Assembly: GCA_030867875.1 (NCBI GenBank)
Contig: JAOWCC010001589.1
Coordinates: forward strand, 83,909,537-83,973,536
Reading direction: 5' to 3'
Length of the DNA: 64,000 bases
From: Actinernus sp. WN-2022
Lineage: Eukaryota; Cnidaria; Anthozoa; Actiniaria; Actinernidae
Of the stretch, positions 39,301-53,600 are shown piece after piece. The notes under the pieces are model-generated. The model was not told the DNA's origin. It worked only from the letters and a program-made list of their open reading frames with translations, and did no database searches. Made by a program: the position numbers and the translations under genes. Every line of letters starts with the position of its first letter. The stretch's first letter is position 1.

Positions 39301-41606
39301 CCGGGTGAACGAAGTAATCAAAGGAAAAGAAATTAGCGTGAGTATATTTTTACATCAGTTTTCCTTATCCTATTTAGTATTATTAAAGTAATATGTGTGT
39401 GTCTTTCCGTAGTTGGGTAATGGTTAGCCAATCAAAATTCATTCAAATTCAATTAAACTGGTACGGCCGGCTAGTTAAACAAAAGCCTCAAAGTTTTCTA
39501 ACATATATATCTTCCTTTCTTCCCGTGCTATGAAATTCCTTGAGAGGCATTTTGTCTACATGCATGTGGTGCTAAAACCTACAGCGGTGGCTTCATCCAA
39601 GGAATGCGTTCCTATATTTTTACACAAGGGTAAACAATTCTTATTGAAGAGACAGTAAAAACATAGCGATACAAAGATCGTGTTTCAGTTGCCTCTTATT
39701 AGAAATAGTACCAGTTTGATACGTTTGAGGCACTTGATATGCACAAAGATAGAGTATCGTTGATAAAAACCTTTATTTTCTTCCTCATCATATCATTTAC
39801 CTCTTTTCTCTAATGTATTTTCCTTTCTTTCCCCCCTCACCGGTACAGCACGGTTGTCTGGCATACCTCAAGACACCAGGAAGCCTGCGAGTGAATGTTC
39901 TTGTTCAGCCCTCAGCTAACGCCATAGAAAAAGCCCAGATACTTCGACAAGTACTCGAAAACACCAAGATGGTCAACGTTTATGATGATCAAACCCTGCG
40001 AGCTGAGAAAGATGAGGAAATAATCACCATCACTGATGAAATGATCATGATCAAAGAGAAAGAGTAAGTTTAGTGATTTGTTCGTTCGTTCGTTTAGTTG
40101 TAGTCGGTCGGTTGTTGCCTAACTTCGTTCAGTTCTGGTCGGTTAGGAACTAGACTCGACTGTTGGCCTAGGAAACTCGTTACTGGTTCTCGATAAGCGT
40201 ATTGCAAAATAAAAGAAATTCGTTTGTTCTGCTTTCAGTCATTTTGCTTTTCAGTACTACGGTCTGAGAAGGCAGGGCTTACCCTAAACCTCGCGAGAGC
40301 AGTTTCGAAAGGACTCTTGCTTTGCTTTTAAAGTGCCTATAACCTCTGTTCACCTGTTCACAGGGGCGTAGCCAGGATTATTTCTGAATGACGCACAATT
40401 GTGAAATTTCAACTCAAAGGGACCCCCCCTTTTTTTTTTCACTTTTCCATTTTTTTCTAAAACAGCTACTTTTTTTCTTTCAAAAATTTTGAGTGACGCA
40501 CGTGCGTCCGAGTAGGTACGCCCCTGTAAAGTACTAGGCAAAACACAGCCGCCGCCAAGATATTTGTGAGTTCAAATATAGGAATATCCATTAACATTCC
40601 CTGAGGAGGAAAACTCAAACACTTTGCTGAGGTACCTACTAGGTGCTAACTTATCAGGCGGGGGATTTTTCAGGAAGAAATGATTTAAAATTATATTTTG
40701 AGAGTATACGTAGATTATCCACGTTCCTGTATCAGTCGTTTCCTTTTTAACTCGTGGATGCGCGCAAGCGCAGAACACGAGTTATAGTAGTGGGTCAGTA
40801 GCTAATTACTCGGGCTGCCTGTGGCAGCACCGAGTCTTAAAATGCAAGTCGTTATTTATTTTTATTTTTTTGTTGGGTGTCGCAAAATTTCTGCCATGCG
40901 TTAAAGGTCAAATTCACACCAATCAGATTGCACTGTGCTGGTCACGCAACAATCGCCAGGTTAATTTATTTGCATAATTTAATACAGTAAAGCAAGATGG
41001 CGGAAGACCCGCGAGGAACTTTCTCTCTAGTTTGGAGTCTCATCTCTCAAATGTAAGCCAGTTTAATGTTTTATTTAACTTCACTCGTGCGAAAGCCTTC
41101 CAACAGGCTTAGGATATTTCAACTGGCGCTATTGACGGAGCCGAAGGACCGCGTTTTTTACCCAGATGGCCAGTGATACGACACGTACGACGACCTGAAG
41201 CCAGTGAACTGGGGCCAGGATCCGGACAGCTAAAATTCGAAGAAATAGATATTGGAATCTATAAGCCATCGGCTCGCTGTGCTGCATTTAAAACATCCGA
41301 GGAAAACATCTTATTTTGGGTGAAGGCACTTCAAGACCAATATTACGAGTCTCTTAATAACTGTCAGAGATTTAAATTTACCGTAAGTTGGATCAGAGAG
41401 TATTGAGATCAAGTTATTTCGTTCCAGCGAGGATATTGACCTAGCGGAAACGGTACAAGCTGTCGAAGGATTTTACTTATAATCATCCACGTCTACTTAA
41501 CAACAAGAATAGTTATGTGCCAAGGCATGGGCAAAGATTGAGTTTCCCAGATTACAGATGAAAGTAGAGAACTTAATGAATGAAGAAACAGAGGTCACGC
41601 GCGACC

Positions 41607-41643
<37 letters not shown>

Positions 41644-44600
41644 CGATATAAAAGGGGTAGGGATGCTCGTCGGACATTTTCGATTTTACCCCTAAGAGGT
41701 ACTAAAATGGGCGTGGCTCAAGCTTATTTTGAACCCTAAAAGATAATAAAAATGTAAATTGATAACAGCTTTTTTGTTCAATTGACACCCGACCCCTAAA
41801 AGGTACCGCTTTACATAGAAATGTCTGTGTTTGATGGTGGACACCCTAAGTGGTACCAAACTCCTGATTTTGACCCCTAAAAGGTACGACGAGCATCCAT
41901 GTACCCCTCACATAAGGGAGTCCCCCCCCCCCCCCCCGGGCGCGCGACATGCTTGAGAACATGAACATGTTCAACACTTTATATTATACTAAGAAAACAA
42001 AACAAATTACAGAGCCTGCAAGTTCACAAGTCAATGAAAAACCCCAAGTGCCTGTAGTTTTGGATCAACATATCCTTGAAACTCCAAAAGCAACATACAC
42101 ATGAGTCAAATTCAAACCGGAAGAGACGGAATTCTTTAGATTATTCACGAGGATAAATTTGTTAGCCCGCAATAAGGACCAAGGTCTCCAATGTTCCGAG
42201 ACTACCCAACCTACTGAAGCTTATCAGTTTGTTCAAGAGCCATCTTTCGTACATGACAACCCGATCCCTATTCATCAGAATACATTTTCTATGCTAAATG
42301 ACGAGAGTTTACAATCACCTGACCGACAACTCACTACTAAAGAAAGGGACCATGAAGTACGGTAGTACGGTTAATTCTCGGGTTCAAAACAATGAATATA
42401 TGCCTACTCAAATGCAGTGTGTTAAACGAATAAGTAGTGTTTAAATTAAAAGGTCAACATACGAGAAAAACAAAACTATTAAATTACATATATACTAGAG
42501 GAGCAGAGAATGAAAGTCACCGCGCTACCGGCCACATTCAGCTAATAATTCTTCCCTTTGGTTATTACTAAGAGGATTTCAAATGAAAGCGTATTACATC
42601 TTCAATCTCATGTGGCCCGAGTGAAAGCCCAGATGGGCTCTTGTTTATTCATCGTTTTATGGTGTGTAGATCTGTTTTTCTGTGTACATCGGGGACTCTC
42701 CGTTGGCTGTCCGAATAGTTTTCGATATTCCGAAGATATATTTACGGATGTTTATCGGTACGCGTCCATGCAAGAATTGAAAGATTTGGTCCTGCAGGAG
42801 AAGATGTATTGACAGTGCCCTCCTAATGCCAGACACTCCAACCCTGGACAGACATGGTAGTGGGTCCCTATAAATCACTTAGTGGTGATCACGTAACGAT
42901 GACGTCATCGGTCACGTGATTTTAAGTACATGCACATATCTCCCTCATTTCTAATGACAGCACGCTCAAACCTGACAGACATTGCAGTAGGTCCCTATCA
43001 AGCACCTAGTGGTGATGACGTAACGATGACGTCATCGGTCACGTGATTTTAAGTACATGCCCACATCTCCATCGTTTTTAATGCCAGCCCGCTCAAACCT
43101 GGACAGACATGGTTATGGGTCCCTATCAATCACTTGGAGGTGATGACGTCATCGGTCACGTGATATTAAGTACATGCCCATGTCTCGCTCATATCTAATG
43201 CCAGCCAGCTAAAATCTGAACAGACATGGTAGTGGGTTTCTATCAATCACCTAGTGGTGATGACGTAACGATGACGTCATCGGTTACGTGATGTTAACTA
43301 CATGCCCATATCTCCCTCATTTCTATTGCCAGACAGTTTAAAGGTATTGTTACCCCACGATTAACCTGAGTATCCTTGGGTGGGGGGGGGTTGAGAAGGA
43401 AAAGAGGGCCTGACAAATCCATTCACTGGCTCGTGTTCAACATCCAGAATCTGGATGTTGGGCTGATTGGATAAAAAGAATAAACTACTCAAAACCGAAT
43501 GTGAACGTGAGCTTCACGGCCGTGAACACTGCACTGGCGAACTGAAATCTCTATTTTACTGACGATTTAAATGGATTTCATACAAGCATTGGAAGCCGCT
43601 TAACAGTTCTTACCAAATATTATTCTCAAGCCTGCACAAAAAATGTCTCGAAGGCAAAGAAACTGGACGTCCTGCGGAGTGTTGCCGGCGGGAATTGTAT
43701 TCCGATCTTCTCACAGTTCTGGAAACCGCCGAACAACAGGAGAAACAAAGATCGTCACCGCACGTCATTGTAGCCGTCAGTCAGGTCAGTCCACTGAAGC
43801 TGATAAAAATACAGCAAGTTGAAGAAGGTTCGGCTTGCAGCGAGGGAACTCAGTTTCACATTCAAAACAAAACAATTCCCACGGCAACATAAACTTAACT
43901 CAAAACCTTCGAGAGAATTATAGGCTTATTATCCTTGAAGGAACAACAGAACTCTGTGTTAGTCGTAGCACAAAACAGATGAAATATAAATACCAATTTT
44001 CTTTACGGGGATCGAAAAATCCGGCCAACACTTCAAAACTCGTGATGACAGTTACGCTAATCTCCGAAAACCGGAAATAAATTTAATTGGTTAAAAAGTG
44101 ATGGCTCGATGACGTATGCTTGGGAAGCGGAAGGCCTTTCTCAATGGGTCTGTGTCAGGCTCTCTTTCCTTTTCTCTACCCCGTCTTCCCTTCTTGAGAG
44201 CCTGATACTCAGGTTACCCCACGATTCACTTAGTGGTGATGATGTAACGATGACGTCATCGGTCACGTGATTGTTAGTATAACAAAATAATTTGCTTTTT
44301 GATTTGCAAAGAGAGTTGTTTTCATAAGCCACTCGTGTGAAAGCCAACGCCAAGACTTTTCATGAACATGAATGGGCGCGTTGTCTACAGCACGATGTTC
44401 ATCCTTCTCAGCTTCAATCTCTTCTACATCATTTAAAAACTCGTCATCGCTTTGAGTAGCATGATCTTCCTCTAGGCTGCGAATTTCATCGTCAAATATA
44501 GTTGAAGGAAATAATATTTCTTCACTGTTCAAGATATTGATATTCTGCTCAAAGAACAGCGAAACCTCTGGCATGAATGGTTTTACATTCACAGTCATTT

Positions 44601-47600
44601 TAAATAAATGTTCCTTTTTTTTTCTGAACAAGACAGAATGGAGTTTAATATATCCAAATGTGACTTGGTATTTACCGTAATTTTGACATTAATTATTTCA
44701 CTTTATCGATCTGAACTGTAATAACGTAATATATTCACATAGGTTCGATCCTAAAAAAACATGTGTTTTCTTTGATCTTTCAGCCAGTTTACTGTTTATG
44801 TTTGATAAAACGTTTGCAAGTTACATTTGGCTGGCGTTAGATTCCCAAAAACTCAATTCTGCGCCGATGTGGACAGGATAAAAAACTCGTTTTAACCTCT
44901 TCGATATGTGATTTCAAAGTTCAGCGAGGCATTTTGATTTAAAGATCAATTCGGTTTAGCTACACTAAATAATAACTTTGTCACACAACCTTGTTCAGAT
45001 TGGAAGGTTCCAGAACTACTTAGACTCAATGCGTCAACACAATTATATTAGCCATTATTAAGCGAAGGTTATATACGTAATCAAGCTATGAATAGGTCGT
45101 TTATTCCATACACAATAGTAATTTAACTCGTGGATGCACGAATGTGCAGAACGAGTTATTGGGTTCAGGTGGATACGAGATAATTTATTTGTCGTTTCTT
45201 TTTGTGACTCGACGACTCGCTGTTGACATTCCGAATGACCGTCCAAGGTTTCGGAAAAAATTGGTCATGCTGGAGAAGATGTATTGACGGTGCCCATCTA
45301 ATGCGAGACACTTCAAACCTGGACAGACATGGTAGTGGGTCCCTATCAATTACTTAGTGGTGATGACGTAACGATGACGTCATCGGTCACGTGATTTTAA
45401 GTACATGCCCATATCAGTCCCTCATATCTAATGGCAGACAGTTCAAACCTAGACAGGCATTAGTAGTGGATTGCTATCAATCATTTAGTGGCGATGACGC
45501 AACGATGACGTCATCGATTACATGTTTTAAGTACATGTCCATATCTCCCTAATTTCCAATGCCTGCCAGTTCAAACTTGGACAGGCATGGTATTATTTTC
45601 CCACGATTCACTTAGTGGTGACGATGTAACGGTGACGTCATCGGTCACGCGATTTTTAGTATATAGCAAAATAGCTCACTGACCATCCACGAGTTGCCCT
45701 TAGGGGACCTATGTTTAGTTAACGTGGCGATCATTTCATCAGAGTCGGGAATGCGTTTGACCCCAACAATGTACCGCAGTCGAAGTGTGTTCCAAATAGT
45801 TCGCGATTTTCGTCCAGGGTTTGCTGTCGTAACGTCATTTTCTTTAAAAGGAATATTTCTATTCAAAACTTCGTTCTTTTCTTTCATTTGTGGAAAATAA
45901 TAAAACATTGTACTTTACGTACAAGTCACGCGAAGGTTTTTGTGAAAAGTAACCCAGCATGTTGTGGAGTCACTTCCGCTGAAAATTACCTCTGTCAATG
46001 CAGGAACGGGCGGACATAAAAACTCAGGATTTGGAACTCCAAATGATAAGAGTTCCTGTTGTTATATCAAAAAACGGTTTGGACAGGAACAAATATAACA
46101 ACTTTACTTTACAGATACTAAAAAATATCAATATATAAAAATGTGGTCGCAGGCGTACTTTAACAGTTTTATTTCTCCAAATGATCTCTCACAGGGAACC
46201 CAAGCGTAGTTTCTTTGTTATCTATCTTAGCCTGCTAGCGGGTCTATCTATACTAGTGAATGTAATGCGCCTGTCTGTTTGTATACATGCGTGTGTGTGT
46301 GTGTGTTCCGGCGATCTGATTGGGCGAATAATGTCCGCCGTTCAGCGATTTGATTGGTCCAACAAACTCAAAACCTTTTGATCGACTCTGAATTCAAACT
46401 TTAGCTGTGTTTCTTTTTCTCTTCCGAGGCTTAGAAATCCGCTTTAGACTGTAAATTATACCCCCTTTCTCTCTACAATTTGGCACTAATAAGATCTGGA
46501 TGTTCGTCAAGTACAAAAACAAGCAGAAACGCTGTTTCAAATATGGGGAAATTATGCTAGACGTTTGAACTGAACTGTCGTGACGTTTGCATTGTGAAAT
46601 GAATTACCCTGTTTCCTCTGACGGCGGTCTTAAAAAATCGTGTCATTATTTCCGTGAGCTTGGCTGATGTAGAAATATTTATTCGAAAGCTCTCGGGCCA
46701 GGCCTTTGGCCGGCACGAGTCAGAAATCGCAAGTGTTTATATAAAAAAAATTATGTCGAGATTTTGCGCCGGCAACCAATCACATTGCACCTTCAATTTC
46801 TATTGGCGTGTACGTGTTCAGGTACTGCACAGTGCAATCTGATTGCTTGACGGCGAAAATTCGCGACCCCAAAGAAAAAAGAAAAATAAGAACTTGCGAA
46901 ACTTGACTCGTGCGCATCTATGCTAATGAATTCGTACAGTTATTAATGTGAAGCGCTAATGACTTTAGGGAATTAGCGCTATTTAATCGTTTAGTGTTTA
47001 TCGTTCTCTGTGCTCATTCTATTTTTTGAAAACATGAACAAGAGAAGCAATAAAAGGCAATATTTGACGAGATTATACTTCCAGTGGTGGAAATTATGTT
47101 CCTTGGCTTGATAGGATTGACAGTCCGATGGTATCAATTATGTTCCTTGGCTTGACAGGTTTGACTTCCGGTGGTAGCAATTATGTTCCTTGGCTTGATA
47201 GGGTTGACTTCCGGTGGTAGCAATTATGTTCCTTGGCTTGACAGGTTTGATTTCCGGTGGTAGCAATTATGTTCCTTGGCTTGATAGGGTTGACTTCCGG
47301 TGGTAGCAATTATGTTCCTTGGCTTGATAGCGTTGACTTCCGGTGGTAGCAATTATGTTCCTGTTTTGGATGAAACTGAAATGCTATGAGAGAGTTTAAT
47401 TTTGTTTGGGCTTCGTCTCCACCCTTTCTATATATTTTTATGAAAGGGATGATATATTTTTTATGGAAACTTCAAAAATAACACCAATAACAACCAGAAA
47501 CACTTTAGAGACGATAGTAAAATATTTTTTATAATTTCGTAGTATTACACTGGTTACACAGAAACTACGTTTGGGCTCCCTGCGCCGTTTACAGAGCCCG

Positions 47601-50600
47601 CGATCGTTTGGCCAGTACCAATATCTGTATATTGGCGCTGGCCAAAAAATCGCGGGCTCTAGAAACGATATTGTTCTCTCGCCTGCTCAAACTTTTTCCA
47701 AGGTTCAGTGAATGTGGTTGCACGTGATCAGCCCATGTAACTAATTTACATATTACTCCCACAATCAGGAAAAACACCTGGGTTGCTCGTCGAAACCGTC
47801 ATGTCATACTCCCACCGATATTTCTGGGGGGAGAAACAAAGATGGCAGAGAACCTTGGACGATTTCTGCGCTACGAGATGGGACTCAAGCAGCCACACTC
47901 CAACGAGGCGATGCTACTAAATGTGTCTCTTAAAATCACAAAGTGCAATAAAGTGCCTGCCAACTTTGATTCAGATCCACAATTCGTGGAGAAGGGGTTA
48001 AAAGGAGAGGATCTGTTTACAGGTGATGAAAAAATATCACTAAGTATAGGATAGACACCGAAAACGGAGACACCAGGAGGTGCTCCGTGTACCATTTTCA
48101 CCCCGCGCGCGCCTCCCTTCCCATCATCCCGCGCGCGCTTTTCTCTTCTTTCTTTCTGAGAGACGACTAGGGACGAGTCAGGTGCATGGGATGCTCCGCT
48201 GGGACCTAAGAAACCTAACCCGCATAGATAGATAGATAGATAGATGTGTTTATTGGCACCATATACAAAATTGTACATAGGTCTCAGATCTGCTGAGAAA
48301 GCTAACAAACGTAAGGTACAGGTATAGGAGTATATGTGTTAAATGTAGTTATTTTAACTATTATTTTTGCGTTTTTTGAAGCAGTCATGTATATATTTAC
48401 AAACTTCTTTTTGTAATAATAAAGGCGGATCTATTAGTAAATTAAAAACTACATTTTCGTCTTGATATTTCGATTTCTGTAAATTTAATTTTATATTCAC
48501 AACATTGATTGTGTTTTCCCTTAAGTCATTGTAAAGGGGGCATCTCAATACAAAATGTAATTCGTATTCTACTTCTTGTTTGTCACATTTTTGGCAAATT
48601 CGTTCTTCTGGTTTTAGGTAGGGCCTAGAATGTCGACCTTTTTCAATTTCGAGGACGTGGTTACTTATTCTTAGACGAGTTAGAGCTACTCGATGATCAA
48701 TGTTATGAACATTACAAAGGTATGGCTCAAGCGAATAGTTAATTTTAAAAGTACGATAAGTACGAAGTTTATTGCGTTGTCCTTCTTTTCTATCATCGTC
48801 GTTGATTTGGCTTAGCCAGCATTGGTATTCGATATCTTTTAATCTTTGTTTGAATAATTTTTCATAAGGCTTTTGAATTGCTGGGTTGACCGGAGGATCA
48901 TTCCAGATGTCTCCGAGACCAACCGTACATATGGCAGTTTTCATTTTCTGATACCAATCAGTTTTATTATTACCGTCTCTGCTATCTATATATGTGTCCT
49001 GCGATAAACATATACGTTCTGGGTTATTAAGCTTGAGCCAGAACTTATAACTCCTTGTTTTTGCTTCCACCGAAAGAGGATATCTTCCAAGCTCTGCTCG
49101 GCAAGCATTATTAGTTGCACTTTTGCTTACTCCTAGTAGAAGTTTACAGAACTTTGTGTGCACTATTTCTATTGGGTCTCTCTCTGTAGACTTTGTTATG
49201 TCTGCCCCCCAGATTTCACTGCCATAGAGAAGAATTGGTTTAATTAGGCAATCAAAGAGGCGTAAAGTCAATTTAATATCCGTTAGGAAATTTTTACCCA
49301 TGGATTTCTTCAGTTTAAATAAAGCCTTCAGCGCTGTCTTTTTCAGTTCCGTTTTAGCAAGGTTAAAACTACCTATCGTGCTAAACATTAAGCCGAGGTA
49401 TTTATACGAAGTAACGTTCTCAATTTCATTTCCCGGTATCTAAACTTATACTTGTTCATCGATTTACCGGTATTGTTGAACACTAAGATCTTTGTTTTTT
49501 CTAAGTTAACTTGCATTCCGTTTTCATTAGTAAATTCTTCAGCACCTTTCAGATAGTTTTGTAGCTGGATAGCATTGTTTGCCATAATAACAAGGTCATC
49601 CGCATATAGTAGACAGTTAATATTCATTCCATTTATTATCAGTGGTTCATTCGGATCAGCTTTTTCTGCAATTGTTTTAGGAAGGTCATGTAGGAATAGA
49701 TTGAACAGTGTTGGCGAGAGAATGCACCCTTGCTTCACACCTTTAAAGCATTGAAATGTTTCAGTGATTTGGCCATCAACTTTGACAGCGGCACAGTCAT
49801 TGTTGTACATTGTTTTCAATATTGACAAAAAGTCACCTGTAATCCCTGTATCCTCTACTTTCTTGAATAGCTTACTTCGGGGGATCGAATCGAAGGCCTT
49901 CGAAAAGTCGATAAAACAGGTAAACAGCATATTCCTTCTTTGTTGGGCTTGCTTTTTACATATTTGTCGATTAGTGTTTTTAATGTAAATATACTATCTA
50001 TGGTACTATGCTTCTTTCGAAAACCTCCTTGTTCTTTTTTTAAAATATTATTCTTTTCCAAGTAATTGCATAGTCTTTCATTTAAAATTGTCGAAAATAT
50101 TTTACTAAGACTTGATGACAATGTAATTCCCCTATGATTGTTGACGTCATCTTGGTCTCCCTTTTTGTGTAGGGGAATAATTAGGCCTGTACACCATTCC
50201 TTTGGGTATTGACCCGAACTCAACACTTTATTAAAGATCCTAAGCAGTGGTATTTCTAGATGATTTTTAGCAAGTAGAATTACTTCATTCAGTATATTAT
50301 GTATCCCGGGCGATTTTCCTATTTTTAATTTCTTAATTGCATAGCTTTTATATGGGAGTATCCCACGGGGGGGGGGGGGGGGGAGGAGACATAAATGAAG
50401 TAAATCCTCTGTATTATATCGAGTTTTTTGTAGCTAGAGGATACCATATAAAAGCTATGCGGGTTAGGTTTCTTAGGTCCCAGCGGAGCACCCCATGCAC
50501 CTGACTCCCGAAAAAAAGTGAAAATCAACCAGAGAAGTGAAAATCTCGTTTTAAGAGAAGCGAATGTGGGAAATGAAAATCTCGTTTTAAGGGAGAAAGT

Positions 50601-53600
50601 CTAATAGACCAGAGAAAGTCTAATAGACCAGAGAAAGTCTAATAGACCAGTAGGAAAACCATCTTCTAGCTGTTTTATTTTTCAAAACTCGAGTAACTCT
50701 CTCCATTTTCGCAAGCGAACTGATCTTATTGAAAAAAATGCTAATAAAATCTCTTTTTATACAGGGAAAGACCCAATTCCCTCTCTTAAAGCCATTAAGC
50801 TTTGTGAAGGGATAAGGTATGGTATAAAACAGGAAATACCGGTGGATGGATCTGGCGACGCTCTAGTATATCAAGTCACCAACAACGAGAAGCGGGATAT
50901 TTACATCTGTATTCTGGTGTATCAATTGGATGGCTCTGTTATCATGTTGTATCCACCCAATGAGGTAATGTGGAATTCACTGATACCGATAGACCAGTGA
51001 TACATAGACATACACATTACTGACTTTATCCACCCAATGAGGTAATGTGGAATTCACTGATACCGAGAGACCCTTGATGGTGATACATAGACATACACAT
51101 TACCGGCTTTATCTACCCAATGAGGTAATGTGGAATTCACTGATACCGATAGACCAGTGATACATAGACATACACATTACTTTATCCACCCAATGAGGTA
51201 ATGTGGAATTCACTGATACCGAGAGACCCTTGATGGTGATACATAGACATACACATTACCGGCTTTATCCACCCAATGAGGTAATGTGGAATTCACTGAT
51301 ACCGAGAGACCCTTGATGGTGATACATAGACATACACATTACCGGCTTTATCTACCCAATGAGGTAATGTGGAATTCACTGATACCGAGAGACCCTTGAT
51401 GGTGATACATAGACATACACATTACCGGCTTTATCTACCCTATGAGGTAATGTGGAATTCACTGATACCGAGAGACCCTTGATGGTGATACATAGACATA
51501 CACATTACTTTATCTACCCAATGAGGTAATGTGGAATTCACTGATACCGAGAGACCCTTGATGGTGATACATAGACATACACATTACTTTATTTGGACCT
51601 TGCTTAATTAAATACATCGGCTTTTATCCCAATAACTAATAATAAATACATGAATGGAAGTCGCATAAATACTCAAACTGCTCTCTAATATATATTTTAG
51701 AAGTACTTCATTTGTTTCTTTCTTTGATGCATTCATATATAATTATCAAATCTCGTCTTCCGTAAAGTAGTGTATTGTTGCTTTTTTATAGTTTATTTCT
51801 ATCAGAACATCAAAGAGTTGGTTACGCGTTGAGGTATAGGAATTGCATCGAATTAAAAAGTGTTTTTCATCTTCGATTTCTGTATGACGTTTTGGCCAGA
51901 TTCGACGGAGCTTACAGGGACGGCGGTGGGGGAGGGGGGAGGGGGGGCTAAAAATTGTCATTGGGCCGGTATGATCAAACTGTAATCTTAAACTGACTGA
52001 GTAGTAACTACGCAAAATATCCCACCACCACCCCCTCCCCCTCCCCAACCCGACTGCGCCGTCCCTGGCTTTGTAAGTGATATTCTGTGTTTGATATTAG
52101 TACATGGCGCAGTGGCTTGGAATAATGTTTTAACAACTGTAGATATCCTACGGCTAGTTTTAATATTTTTATCTATTTAATACACAGCTCTCGGAAAGCG
52201 CATAATTATATGACGAGAGTCTGTGTTTAAATAAAGATTATATTGTATTGCATATATATTCAACTTGTTAAAAAATATCGTTGTTGTATCCGCCCCTCCC
52301 TTCCCCACCTACCCCCTCCCCCGCAAACGCGGTGCCAAATATGGACTTCAAAAAACATTTGAAAGTGTTTCAAGGGAAAAGCTCGTCGATAAGCTTGCGA
52401 AAGCTGGAATCAGACAAATTATTCTCCTTATTTGGCTATACGATATCTCTGCAGTGAAATTAGACCAATTACTCTCGGATAATTTCAGATGCTATCAAGG
52501 TGAGAAACAAGGTTGCAGTTTAGCCCAAAATGCCTATAAACCCCTGAGGGGTGGATCCAGGATTTTTGAGAGGTGGGGGGGGGGGGAGGGGGTGGCTTTC
52601 ATAGATTTCTTTGTTCAGGAACATGCATTGCCTCTGTAAAATGCTGCAATTTGGCCAGCCCAACCAGCCCAAAGGGGGGTGGCTAGCCACCCAATTCAAC
52701 CCCCCTAAATCCGCCCCTGCCCTGACATTGCAGTTTAATTTATTCAAAGGCGAAACTGCCGCGAAGAGTTGCTTCCCTGTTAGACCACAGGCAGCCCAAG
52801 CTCAAGTTACGAAAATATAATTTTATAAGGATTCGTATGAGAGCGTAACGAACTCCGTTTACTAGCCAGAAATACTGTAATTTTTTTGAATAAAAATGAC
52901 TTACCTTGCCACTGTGATGTCTTCTGTCGTGTTTCTCTCCTTGTTTGGTGGTTTTATGCTGATTTCAGCCGGATTTTCTTTTCGGAGCTCCTACTTCCTT
53001 TTAAAACCACACAATAAGGAGAGAAACATCACAGAAGACATCACAGTGGCAAGGTAAGTAATTTTTATTCAAACATTTTACAGTATTTCTGGCTAGTAAA
53101 CGGAGTTCGTACCACAGGTAGCCCAAGCTTGGGATCCGTATGGAGTAGGGTTTTAAGGGAATATTTTGCTGAAATTCGCTGTAACATGGCACAGACATAG
53201 TTAAGGAACACAAGAAGACACTGTATAGGTTTTTGTCAATTTTTATTCAAGATTAACGTTGTACATGGAAAACTAAAAAACAACAATACAAATGCTGTTA
53301 AATATTTAAATATTATTCAGATCCCAAGCTTGGGCTACCTGTGTTTGTACACTCGCGAATCGTGTTGGAATTTCGCACAAGAAATGAGACCATGCGTGGC
53401 CCCAGTTTCTTTGTCAATGGAAAAGAGAAAACGTTCAATTATTGTCAGCATAGATGCCACAATCCTCGACGTAGATCCTCCTGATAAAGCTCCTGTTGTA
53501 AAAGTGTTTCTGGAGGCAAATTTCAACGATACCTGATAATGTTCCATGCGTATTTAATTTCATCTGGAGTTCGTCTAAGCTGTCAAATCTGACAAACTGC

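Larger units (their letters stand above)
40064..41605. other. Intron 8, first part
   Basis: Holds a CAGGGGCGTAG MITE and a dispersed repeat, both listed separately. An open stretch at 41173-41406 has no family I recognise. Confidence 0.4.

Noticed and set aside
40064..40068. TAA just after exon 8 as the natural end of the protease
   Set aside because: The GTAAGT donor overlaps it, and the join to 47769 gives matching phase and further domains ending in a clean stop.
42820..45660. CRISPR-like array
   Set aside because: Units are contiguous, diverged and lack unique spacers; the genome is eukaryotic.
47842..48054. A separate small gene starting at the ATG at 47842
   Set aside because: It is internal to exon 9; the reading extends upstream to an AG acceptor with the phase required by exon 8.
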